64,000 nucleotides of DNA from Panagrolaimus kolymaensis. Taxonomy: Eukaryota; Nematoda; Chromadorea; Rhabditida; Panagrolaimidae. The notes beneath the pieces are model-generated. The model saw only the letters and a list, made by a program, of their open reading frames with translations. It did no database searches and was not told the origin of the DNA. Below, in pieces: positions 30,239-40,953 of this stretch. Every line of letters starts with the position of its first letter. Position 1 is the first letter of the stretch. The translations under genes were made by a program, and so were the position numbers. The stretch is from positions 806,001 through 870,000 of the forward strand of contig JAJQJQ010000045.1 in NCBI GenBank assembly GCA_028622995.1, in the 5' to 3' direction.

Positions 30239-32196
30239 TTAAATTTGAATAACTCCGCCAATAATTTTTCCTTGTTTTTTAAGTTCTTCAATTTCAGCAT
30301 CTCGAACTTTTTTAGCAAGGGCAAAAGATTTTTGAATTTCTTCATCCACGAAACTAGAGATTCCAAAATTGGGATCAAATTGAGTTTCTTCAAGCCTCGT
30401 TTTTCCTGCTTGCGCTATTTGAGCCGCCGAAGCTGGAACTGCAAAAGACCCATCATTTTCATATGGATTCCAAATGGCTGATTGAATTTGATGATTTAAA
30501 ACTTTATTTGGAAAATCTAAAAATTACACAAAAAAAAAATAATTATTTTTTGTAAAATGGCTTACCAAATTCTGAAGTTGCTGCTTTTCCAAGTCCAATT
30601 CCATCAAGATTTCCTGAACTCACAGCTTTTTCCATAGCCGCCACAGTTCGAAATCCACCCGTTGCAAACATGGTAAATTTAGGTGCAAAAGATTTGGCGG
30701 TGGTTACAACTTTAGAAAAAAGCGATTCTCGAGTTTCTGCACTTTCAAGGGGGAATTCTATGCTTCCACCTGCGAGCTCAATAAAAGTGTAATTGATTGC
30801 ATTCCTAAAAAAATTATGAATAATAATTACAAGAATTCACACTACTAAAATATTTTTTTGCTAATCCATTTTAAAAAATAGCAGGAAAAGAGAAAATGCT
30901 TTTTGTTCAAAGAAAAGCTCCTGAAACTCTTTTGGTTAATTATTTTGTGGGTCTTAAATCGAAAAAATATAGCTAAAAAAACTTACTTCAACTTTTTTTA
31001 TGAGCTTTATAAAATCTTCATAATCCACTCCAGCATTTTGAAATTTAGCTGTGCTTAATTTTACTCCTAGCACAAATTGTGCTTCAGCTGGTAAATTTGC
31101 TCTGAAACAAAGTTCGTAATTCTAAAAATTTTATTGCTTTAAGAATAATTTTACCTCACAACATTGGCTGCAGTTTCAATTAATTTTTCAGTTAATTCAA
31201 AATCAAATATTTCATTTTTAACTGCGGGTAAAAATTGAATTAAAATTCCATCAAACCCTCTATCTAGAACATATTTAGCCACAAAGGCCGTGGTTTTAAA
31301 AGCTTTTAGTTGATCCTCAAAAGTTTGAGCTTCAAAAAAATTAAATTGATCTTCAATATTTGCGATTTGAGCCAAAATAATTGAATCATATTTTTTGCAA
31401 ACTTTTGCAATATTTTCAAACCCTTTTTGACGCTCCATGGAATCTTCATTTTCTCCAATCAACATATTTCCTGGCACAAAATTTAAACCTTTTTTATCCA
31501 TAATTATTGCGCCAGTTACAATAATTCCAAATCCACCGAACACCCATTTTTCATATGCATTTATTATTTGTTGAGTTGGAATTCCCGTGGCTTTGAGATC
31601 TTTTGGGTCGAAATGAGTGGTGTATTCAGACATGGGAGACTAAAATAATTTGAATATTATTTTTTTTTATCAAATCAAAGTTTTTTGGTTGAAAACATTT
31701 TTTTCTGAAAATTAAAAAATGACAGAAATAAAAATTATCGAGAATTTTATTCTTCGGATATTAGTTTTTAGTGCTAAGACTTGGCGTCGTAAAATGGAAA
31801 TTATTTTCACTCAAAAAGTTATGAAAAAAAACTGAAAAAAATTTTTTTTTCAAAAATTGAAAAGAATGGTTTAAAACTGAGTTTGAGATAAAAAAAAATA
31901 GATTCTTATTTCAGCTTCGTGACTAAAAAACTTTTAAAATTTCCTATTTTTTTAATTTTTTAATTTGCTTTGTTCGTTCATTTTTAAAAAATCTATGAAA
32001 CCGACCAATAAATTAAAAGAAGGCGACAATTTCCTTTTTTTATTAATTTTAGAAATAAATAACAAAATTTAAAAAATAAACAAACCTTGTAAAATCGATT
32101 TTTAGAAAATTTATTTAAATTTTCAAACTTTAATGGTTGCCCCAAAGCAGTTGGAATAACAATTTCAGAAATATCATAGCGGCGAATTTGAACCAT
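30239..32196 (-). CDS. Old Yellow Enzyme-like NADH:flavin oxidoreductase
   Basis: Five exons: 32196-32086, 31639-31155, 31101-30987, 30804-30566, 30516-30239, giving roughly 400 residues, the usual family length. The N-terminal strand (ALGQPLKFENLNKFSKNRFY, then PMSEYTT) is the OYE signature that cradles FMN. GGFGIIVTGAI and the A-Q-I-A strand follow, and near the C-terminus FATGGFRTVAAMEKAV and LDGIGLGKA are the FMN phosphate-binding region. The family reduces activated C=C bonds of enones with NAD(P)H and FMN in the cytosol. The canonical His-His/Asn substrate pair is not obvious (AQIANIEDQFN at that place), so the substrate is uncertain. Nematodes carry several such genes. No regulator visible. 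Confidence 0.85.
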
Positions 32197-33061
32197 TTTT
32201 CTTGAATTTATTTGACTGGGATTGTAGTAATAAAAATTGCTGCACAATAATGCAAAAAATAAAACAATTATTAATGGAAAATTACCAAAAAATAAGAAAA
32301 AGAATCTTTGAATTTGAGAGGAAATCGTTTTCGCACGTTTTAAAAAAAAATGAAAATAAAAATTTTTATTTGATTAAAAATTTTTTTGTGTGGGTTTTTA
32401 TAAGTGACTTGTTTTTGTCTTTGCGTTGATATGGACACAAAAAATACACAGTCAAAGATACAGAAAGAAGGAGACACAAGCACAAAGTAAAACAAAAAAT
32501 TTGTGACTTTACTCTTTTTATCAAGAAAAATATAAGGCAAAGTATAAACTTTGAAGTAAGATTTTACCGGAACCATAGCCTCTAAAAGTGGACGTGTGAA
32601 AACAATAGTTTTTGTGAATCAAAATATAAATTTTTTAGTCCTTTTTTGTACCCCAAATTTTAATACAACCAAATTTTTATTGTTGTAAAAAAGCAAGCTG
32701 ATTTCTGAGAATAGGAGAGAAAAAATCTTTGGTTTCGAAAGAGTTCACGGATAAAAAGCTTTAAAGCTGCATGATTTTTGAAAGCTTCTTTTTTATTGCT
32801 AACCATTTGAAATTTTTTTTATTGCAATGTTTATAAGTGTTTTTCAATAATAATAAAATAAATGTATTTTGACTCATTCAAAATTTGTACTTTGAATTTT
32901 CTTCCATCAAACATTTCGAGTTTTATTGTTTCTTTTTTTTGAAACAAAAATTTACAAAAAATAATGTTTTTTACTTTTTATTCAAAATAAATATTGAGGC
33001 ATTTATGAATTTTAAAAAAGCAATTTTTTTACTTTTTTTCTTACAAATTAATTATTAGTTT
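32197..33061. other. Intergenic, nothing recognisable
   Basis: AT-rich sequence upstream of the oxidoreductase and downstream of the first SDR gene. One less biased patch (32,405-32,500, ACACAAAAAATACACAGTC and around) does not keep a convincing frame. Confidence 0.5.
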
Positions 33062-34045
33062 TTAATTTTCATTAAAATCCAATTTAGGAGATGCAATAGA
33101 AATTCCACCATCCACGACTATGCATTGTCCAGTCATGTAAACTGCTTTATCGGAAGCAATAAACATTAAAAATTCTGCAAGTTCTTCGGGTTTTGCCCAT
33201 CGACCAAGTGGGATTGTTGAAGCAATGTTTTCATAATTCTAAAAAAATAAATATAAAAATAAAGAATAAATAAATAAAGTTTTTTTACTTTTTGAAATAT
33301 TTCTGACGCAGGTCCATATTTAGTTAAAACTCCAGTTTCCGTCGCTCCAGGGCAAAGATTATTGATTCGAATTCCTAAAGGAGCTAAAATGGCTGCATAG
33401 TTTCGAGCGAAATGATCCAAAGCTCCTTTCGAAATCATATATATTGGCATATCAGGTGATAATTTCAAGGAATCTTTTTGACCGATGTTAATAATATTTC
33501 CTTTAGTTTTTTCGAGATGAGGAATTGCAAGTTCGGTTAAGTAAATGGCACTAAAAATTAAAATTATTAACAAAAAAAAATTATCCTGGACTTAATAAAA
33601 TTTTGTTGACGAAAATTGAAGGGATGTTCGTCAAAATTCATGGTGAGATAAACTCTTTCTAATTAAAAATTTCAATTAATTCTAACCTTTTAAGATTAAC
33701 ATTAAAAACAAAATCCATATTAGCCAATGAACGAAAATCAGTTTCACCAGGTTTCAATGCAACTGCAGCATTATTAATTAAAACATCGATTCGAGCAAAA
33801 GTTTTAATTGTCTCGTCAATGAGAGCTTTTAAAACATTTTCATCCGATAAACATCCTTTAACTGAGTGAATTCGTTCTTTAGGAATTCCAGCAGCCCGAA
33901 TTAAATCGGAAGTTTTTTTTAATCCTTCCTCGGATCGTCCATGAATGGTAACGGAAGCTCCAGCTTTAGCAAATAAAACTGCTGCGGCTTGGCCAATCCC
34001 CGATGAACTTCCAGTAATTATTACAACTTTACCATTAAAACTCAT
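33062..34045 (-). CDS. SDR-family oxidoreductase, copy 1 (catalytic Ser replaced)
   Basis: Three exons, 34045-33687, 33550-33289 and 33238-33062, giving 265 residues, typical of classical short-chain dehydrogenases. The N-terminal Rossmann signature TGSSSGIG and the HGRSEEGLKK segment (NADP-type Arg after beta-2) are intact. NNAA replaces the usual NNAG. The active-site Tyr-x3-Lys is present (YMISKGALDHFARN), but the Ser 13 residues before the Tyr is Gln (INIGQKDS where copies 2 and 3 have VNVSSI). That change usually abolishes or strongly lowers activity, so this copy may be a pseudoenzyme. The C-terminal MTGQCIVVDGG motif is kept. Substrate unknown. It is divergent from copies 2 and 3 in orientation. 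Confidence 0.9.
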
Positions 34046-34611
34046 TTTTTCTTTAAAAAATCACTAAAGTCAGAAATGAAATAAACTAAAACAACTATTA
34101 AGTTTTCTATCATTAAAATTTTTCTTTTATACTTCACGGAACCAAACTTTTTTTTAAATAAACAATTTAAAAAAATAATTCTTTGTTTGTACTTTGTTAT
34201 GTATGTGTGCGACAACAACAAACTACTAACATCTCTAAAAAAGTGATTCAAATAAGTTTTTGATGGGAGTTAATTGCTGTGGTTGGTAATTGATTGATTT
34301 AGTGTGCATAATTTTTTAAAACATGTCTTTTTTGTTATTTTTTCGACTCAAAAATATACCACAAGTGGCCACAAAGAATCAACAATTTTTTCATGATTTT
34401 ACTCTCTCTCTTTTTTCTTTTGTCAAAGATTAAAACATTCTAACTTTGACACAATTTGTTTGTTTCATCTCTATGTGTTTTATCTTTTACCTTTGTACGC
34501 ATATAAATACCCAGCAAACTACAAATTAATCGATTTTTATTTTTTCAACCATTCATTCTACTTTTTTCATTTCTTGTTAACCAAATTCTTTGTTTTAGAA
34601 AAAATAAAGCG

Positions 34612-35544
34612 ATGACTTTCGATGGGAAAGTTGTAATAATTACTGGAAGTTCTTCCGGGATTGGACAAGCCGCGGCTGTTTTATTTGCAAAGCATGGAGC
34701 CTCTGTAACAATTCATGGACGATCTGAGGAAGGCTTGAAAAAGACTCAAGATTTAATTCTGGCTGAAGGAATTTCCAAAGAACGAATTCATTCCGTTAAA
34801 GGAAGTTTATCGGATGAAAATGTTTTAAAAGCTTTGATTGACGAGACAATTAAAACTTTTGGTCGAATTGATGTTTTAATTAATAATGCAGGTGGAGTGA
34901 ATGATGCTGATAAAAATCAACGTTCCATGGCATCTCTTGATTATACTTTGGAATTAAACTTGAAAGTGTGAGCGAGCAGCCTATATCTAGTCGAATTATT
35001 TTTTTATATTATCCTATTTTTAGCCCCATCCATCTCACTGAACTAGCAATTCCACATCTTGAAAAAACCAAGGGAAACATCGTAAATGTTAGTAGCATCG
35101 CCTCACATACTACCCATCCAACCAATCCTTTTTATGCCATCGCTAAAGCAGGATTGGATCATTTTGCTCGAAATTATGCTGCCATTTTAGCTCCATCTGG
35201 AGTTCGAATTAATAATTTGAATCCCGGCGCAACTGATACAGCCATTTTTAATCGAATTAGCATTCCTGCTGAAATGGTTGCAAAGGTAAATAATTTTTTT
35301 GGTTCTCGGAATAGTTTTTTCCAATTTTAATATAAAATAAAGAATTTTTTAAATATCTCTTTTCTTTTTTCAGCTCAAACAATTTTACACTGATTTAATT
35401 CCAATGCATCGTTGGGCAGCCCCAGAAGAAATGGGAGAATTTCTCATTTTTGTGGCTTCTGAAAAAGCAAGCTATATGACTGGACAAATTATTAATGTTG
35501 ATGGTGGAATTCTCATTCATTCACCAAGTTTTAAACTTGATTGA
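34612..35544 (+). CDS. SDR-family oxidoreductase, copy 2
   Basis: Exons 34612-34967, 35024-35285, 35374-35544 give 262 residues. TGSSSGIG, NNAG, Ser (VNVSSIAS) and YAIAK are all intact, so a working NAD(P)-dependent dehydrogenase/reductase is expected; the Arg in HGRS suggests NADP. The middle exon is 262 bp as in copies 1 and 3. The first donor is GT/GTGAGC, two bases into the codon. An acceptor-like TTTGTTTTAG lies 13 bases before the ATG, suggesting a 5' UTR intron or trans-splicing. Copies 1 and 2 are head to head, about 570 bp apart, and may share a regulatory region. The substrate cannot be told from sequence. Confidence 0.93.
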
Positions 35545-36907
35545 ATTCAATGCATTTTTTTGTTGAATATACTTTTTTAATTATAAATTAAAATTTTTAG
35601 TTGAAAAAAATAAATAACCTTATTTTTTGTTTTTGTTTGAGACTTTCTGGCAACATTTTTTTTTGGCTTTCTTCAAGGAAGTAATAATCACTAAAACAAA
35701 AGGCTTATTTTTGAATTATTTAGACATTGTTATCTTTTCTGATGAAAATGATTTTGATGGCTAAGCTAGTTTTTGATGCTTTATTCCATAAAACTCTAGC
35801 TACATTCTAGTCAAAAATAATGAAACTAAATTCTCAAAAAAAGAAGAATGAAACAATAAAGTAAAATAACTATAATTTAAAAATGATTATGCATGGAATA
35901 ATTTTTTAAGTTAAAAAGAATTAAAGACACTTTGATATTTTAGAAATAATACGAACAATTTCGAAAACATTTATATTTTACTGCTGTAATAAAAAAAATC
36001 TGTGCATACAAAAAAAAAATTTAAAATTAGTCAAATCCTAGCCAGTCATGAACCATTTTTTCATAATAAAAAAAATTCAACTAATGCATTTTAGGTGTCC
36101 ATTATTTAGGAAAAAATTTAAAGCAAAAAATAATTTTAATCATCATGGATAGGTTTTAAAAGCCAAAAGCATGTTTAAGAAAAGAAATAAGTGAAATTTT
36201 ATCTACGAAAATCAAACTTTCAAGTTTAGTCTCAAAAAATAAAATGTTATCATCAAAAAAGCTTCAGTTCCAATAAAGAAAAATGTTGTTTATTTTATCT
36301 TTATTTTTGTGTAAGTTTTGTTCTTTTACTTTTTGCAACATATAGTTTAAAAATTCAGAAAAAAAAGTAAAAGAAGTAAATATTAGAAAACAAAATTTTG
36401 ATGGGAAAAAATGACAAATTTTTGTAGAAACCAAGACAGTTAAAACAAAGAACACTAACTTTTTTGTTTGTTGTGTTTCGCTCATTTTTATTTTTCATCC
36501 ATTCGCTACACTTTACTTTTATTTTATTCCATCATCCAGCAAAGGTTAAATCAACAACAAAAAAAGCATGAAAGCAGAGAATGAAAATACACACAATGAC
36601 AACACCTACCTCTAAAGCGCATTTTTTTATTTTCATCAAAGAGACTTAATCCAAGGATTTTTTTTCTTCATTCAAATGCAAATAAACTTTTTCTTAAAAA
36701 TCTATCATCTCTCTCTTCTCAATTTCAGCTTTATTTAATTTTTTTTTGAACAAAACAGACACAATTTTTTTCGAATGTGTTTCTTTTGTGCTTATCTTTT
36801 CTTCCTCAAACTTTGGTATAAAAAGGTTGGAATGTTTTTAAGTTTGAGTACATTCAACTAAAACTTTTCTTTTGTTTTTAATTTTTTGACTACAAAAAAT
36901 CTAAAAA
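35545..36907. other. Intergenic, nothing recognisable
   Basis: AT-rich gap between SDR copies 2 and 3. A GGTATAAAAAGG sequence at 36,813, about 95 bp before the copy-3 ATG, could serve as a TATA box. No coding frame survives inspection. Confidence 0.45.
36813..36824 (+). promoter_or_regulatory. Possible TATA box of SDR copy 3
   Basis: TGGTATAAAAAGG lies about 95 bp upstream of the start codon in otherwise T-rich sequence, a good match to TATAAAA. Position is plausible for a promoter with a short leader; unproven. Confidence 0.35.
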
Positions 36908-37834
36908 ATGTCTCAAGCTTTTGCTAAAAAAGTTGTGATTATTACTGGAAGTTCATCGGGGATTGGACAAGCCGCGGCTGTTTTATTTGCTAAAGCTGGA
37001 GCTTCCGTTACCATTCATGGACGTTCAGAAGATGGATTGAAAAAAACTCTAGAAATGATTCTTGGTGCTGGAGTTCCTAAACAACGAATCCATTCTGTTC
37101 GTGGCCCAGTTAGTGAAGAAAAAGTTTTAAAAGCTTTGATTGATGAAACTATCAAAACTTTTGGTCGAATTGATGTTTTAATTAATAATGTTGGAATTGC
37201 TCGAAAGGAGGGAGAAGCCAATCCTCGATCCATGATAAGTTTTGATTATGTTTTTGATGTCAATCTTAAAAGGTACAACAAAAAACTTTCATAATATTTC
37301 TCTAACTTTTTTCTCATTAATATAATTTTTAGTGTCATTCATCTAACTGAACTTGCAATTCCTCACCTCGAAAAAACCAAAGGCAACATTGTGAATGTTA
37401 GTAGCATTGGTTCACAAAAATGCAATGCTGATGTTCCATTTTATTGCATTGCTAAAGCCGCTCTCGATCATTTCGCTCGAAATTATGCTGCCATTTTAGC
37501 TCCTTCAGGAATTCGAATCAATAATCTAAATCCCGGCGGAACATCCACTTCATTCATGTCTCGTCATGGAATTCCTAAAGAAATGATTGATAAGGTTCGA
37601 AAAATAAATCATAAAAAAACACCCCAAAAAACTTGAATTTTTGACAAAAAAAATAATTTTTAGGCCGTTGAAAATTACACTAAACAAATTCCACTTGGAC
37701 GTTGGGCATCATCAGAAGAAATGGCAGAATTTCTCTTTTTCATTGCTTCCGATAAAGCTGCATACATGACTGGACAATGTATCAATGTTGATGGAGGAGC
37801 ATTAATTGCTTCACCAAATATTAAACTTGATTAA
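36908..37834 (+). CDS. SDR-family oxidoreductase, copy 3
   Basis: Exons 36908-37272, 37333-37594 and 37664-37834 give 265 residues. TGSSSGIG, Ser (VNVSSIGS), YCIAK and the C-terminal MTGQCINVDGG are present. NNAG is changed to NNVG, a mild change. HGRSEDG again suggests NADP. Intron positions are the same as in copies 1 and 2 (second exon exactly 262 bp), showing recent local duplication. A possible polyadenylation signal AATAAA follows at about 37,930. Nematode SDRs of this sort are often lipid- or xenobiotic-related; function here is unassigned. Confidence 0.93.
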
Positions 37835-38262
37835 AGGTTTTTAAAAATAAAATTTTTTGACAGCTTTGATACTTATAAAATAATTGATGATTTTTTAATA
37901 TTTTTTTCTCTCTCTTTATTTTTGTAACATTAATAAAAATTAAATTTAGTTCTATTTATTGAATTGTAAATTTTACTTTTTCTGAGATACAAAGAATTCT
38001 AAAATCTTCAGAAAGGCAAAAGGAATTTTGAACGGAAAAAAATTGGATAAAAAGGTTTCACCTTGATCCATTGAAAAAAAAAAGTTGCGCAAAAGCAGCA
38101 CTTGAAAGTCTTATAAAAAAGCAATCAGAAGATTTAAAAGATGAAGAAACAAAGTCATCACCAGAAGAAGCAATCATTCGTTCGAGCTGTAGTTGATTTT
38201 GATTCATGAAGGAAAGAAAACAAAAAGATAGAACTCAGAAAAGGAGAAAAAAAAGTTATAAG

Positions 38263-38546
38263 CAGTGTTCTTCCTCGCCCCCATTTTCGCACGCACGCCC
38301 CTGCCCCGCCCCGCCCCGCCCCGGGGCGCGGGGCGGGGCAGGGGCGACTTTTGAAAAATGCCGGTGTGCGGTGCGGTGCGGGGGCGACAATTTGAAATTC
38401 TAATACAAAAAAAAATAAAAGGGCGCGCACGCCCTCGCCCCGCCCCGCACCGCCCCGGGGCGCGGGGCGGGGCAGGGGCGAAGTTTCGAAAATTCCAGGG
38501 GCGCGGTGCGGTGCAGGGGCGACTTTTTGGGAAAGGAAGAACACTG
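38263..38546. mobile_element. GC-rich palindromic hAT-type MITE
   Basis: A 284-bp element with ends CAGTGTTCTTCC and GGAAGAACACTG, flanked by the perfect 8-bp target duplication GTTATAAG (38255-38262, 38547-38554). Inside are two tandem blocks, each a GCCCCGCCCCG / CGGGGCGGGGC palindrome followed by GGTGCGGTGC, embedded in a genome that is otherwise about three-quarters A+T. Long open frames here are by-products of the lack of AT-rich stops. Palindromes this GC-rich would form very stable hairpins. Confidence 0.92.
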
Positions 38547-38871
38547 GTTATAAGGAATATTTTTAGAAAAGTTCATATGTTTTTTTTATATCTTATTTGA
38601 ATTTACAAATAAAACTTTAGAAATTTCATGTAAAAAAAACCAAAAAGTAAATAGATTTTTTTCAAATGCAAAAAAAAATCCAATTATTCGATCCTAAAAA
38701 TTGCAACAAAAAATTTCTTTGAAAAAAATGGCGCAAAATTTGCATGTTCCGTGCAACACTTTCAAAGCTTCTTTCATTTCTTCATTCATCCATTCTTCAT
38801 TTTTTCTTGTTTGCAACTTGAAACACTCTCGCTTTTATTTTAGTTTTTGGCTAGCAAAAATATCTCAAAAA

Positions 38872-40512
38872 ATGCCGCTCAAGCTTTTTGTGATTTTTCT
38901 TTCAATATTTGCTTCTTCGTCTTCTTCGTCTCCTTCTCGACCTAAACGATACGTCGATTCAACAACAGATTCTTCATCTTCAATATCGACATCAACCAAA
39001 AAATCTGGTGGAATTGAATGGACAATATTATGGATTTCAATTGGAATTGTATCACTGTGTTTCATCATTCTTGTTGCTTTTGGAATGTGAGTTTTATTTA
39101 AGTTTATTTCCATTCGATTAATACTATCTCTCATTGTTTTTTAGATATGCATGTTACAAAAAGTTCTTGAGTGGCAAAAATTCCAAATCAAAGCTAAAAC
39201 CAAATCTGAAAGAACCAGGACCTTCTAAAGAACAACAAGAAGTATCAGCAGTGGCAAAACCAAAAGAAAAACCTCAAAAATCAATAATTATCGAACAAAA
39301 TGAATCAAAAACCAAGGAGCTCAAAGTCGTCAAAAGTAAGCAACAACAACCATCAAATAAAACTGATTCAAAGACAACTCAAGTATCGACAACAATTGCT
39401 GCTTCTGCTTCTGCTGTTGCTCCAAGTGTTTCAAAAGAACCTGTAAAAGAAGTCGTTGTTGTTGATGTAGCTGAACAAAATAAAGCTCTCATTGAACCTC
39501 ATTGCTTTTCGTTGTTACGAAATGGATGTCTTAGCGAAAATGGTCTCATGATTTCTGAAAAAATGTATGAGTAAGTTTCTTCTTTTAATGCTTTCGATTA
39601 TGCTGTTTACTAACGTCGTCACTTGGGTACGAAGTTAAGCTTACAAACAACAAATCGATAACATCGTATAACTTTCTAATCCCATCTTTTGTTCCTTAAA
39701 ATCTTCCATTTCTAACTTTTCCATATTTCAGGCGCTATCCGTTACTTCAACGAGATGATTATGAACGTGAAATCAAGCTTCTCAGCTCTCCTATCGATGA
39801 AATGTTTAAGAAAATCAAAAAACTTAGGTATGTTTTGCCTTTTCTCTGCTTCACTAACATATTTCCTTGTTTTTAGTGTCGAAGCTGAAAACGAATTAAA
39901 ACGATACCGAGTTCAATTTGATCATGAAAAGAAGATAGAATGGATGGGAGATGATGCCGAAGAATATCTGCTCAATTCAAAAACACCTGAAACCGATGCA
40001 TATTTTTGTTTTGGAGCGGAATTCTACGAATTTATCAATCCTGATGTTACATCTTTGTCTAAATATTCAATTCCGTTATTATTTGTTATCGCAATGCAAC
40101 CAAGATTTCCTGAAACAAATCGAAAAGAAGCTTGTAAATGGATATTGTATGTTTTCTTTGTTTTGCTTCTTTGAATGTTTGAATAACAATGGTTTTACTT
40201 TTTAGGCGTCATGCTTCATCTGTTCGCAAACTTTGGACACCTACAGAACGAGAATTTATGCCATTTCCAGTCAATCTCATCGAATGGTCGTATCAAATGA
40301 ATCCACAAAACTTTGATGATCTCGATGCATTGAAAACCATTAGCGATGTCAAACCTTCTCAACCATCAAAAGAAGTAATTCCAAAAGAAGCATCAAAAGA
40401 AGTATTGACAAAGCAGCCTCCGCCACCAAAAGCAAATGTTCGAGCTGTCGTTGATCAAAAAGAAAAGAAACCAAAAAGCAAGAAGAAATCAGCAAAGCCA
40501 AATAAGAAATAA
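38872..40512 (+). CDS. Single-pass membrane protein, paralog 1 (short ectodomain)
   Basis: The ATG at 38872 gives a signal peptide (MPLKLFVIFLSIFASSSSSS), a short Ser-rich ectodomain, one membrane span (ILWISIGIVSLCFIILVAFG, residues about 48-70), then YACYKKF and a long cytoplasmic part. The first part of that tail is Lys/Pro/Ser-rich and disordered. It is followed by a folded-looking domain shared with the next gene (RYPLLQRDDYEREIKLL, CFGAEFYEF, YSIPLLFVIAMQPRF, FMPFPVNLIEWSYQMNP, NFDDLDAL) and a basic C-terminus. Five exons with short introns, roughly 440 residues; AATAAA follows at 40,569. Family not recognised. An upstream in-frame ATG exists but would bury the signal peptide. Confidence 0.85.
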
Positions 40513-40953
40513 TTAAAGCATTTATGTACCTTTTTTTGTCGTTTTTAGTATGTACAAAGTTTTGTTTAATAAAGATTTTTTGTAAACCATTTTAACTTTT
40601 TGTAATACAAACACTTTTTCTAAAGGCAAATTGTTATGGCTGCTGTTTGAAGTTAGCGATCCATCGATAAATTTGAAGCAAGTTTCAGCACCTTTAACTC
40701 CTGGGAAGAAATTTATTTGCCGAAAACCTAAAAAAAATTTAGGTTGCATCAAAACTTTTACACACTTCTTTTCGCAGTTGAAATTTACATATCCTTCATT
40801 TTTTTAGAATGATTTTGTCATTGCCCATAAAAGCGTTTGTCAAACGTTTGTTTCATTTTTATCGTCATTCGACAACAAATTGTTTGCTGCTGCGACGTCA
40901 TCGCATGCAATTTCGTGGTTTTCATTTCGCTTGAATCAATCAACTATCAAAAA

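Noticed and set aside
38158..38600. Open reading frames of 65-128 codons on both strands in the GC-rich segment
   Set aside because: They lie inside the palindromic hAT MITE, where stops are rare because of base composition; translations are Arg/Pro/Gly/Ala simple sequence.
40522..40752. 76-codon minus-strand frame between the two membrane-protein genes
   Set aside because: It overlaps the 3' UTR of the upstream gene and has no support beyond being open.
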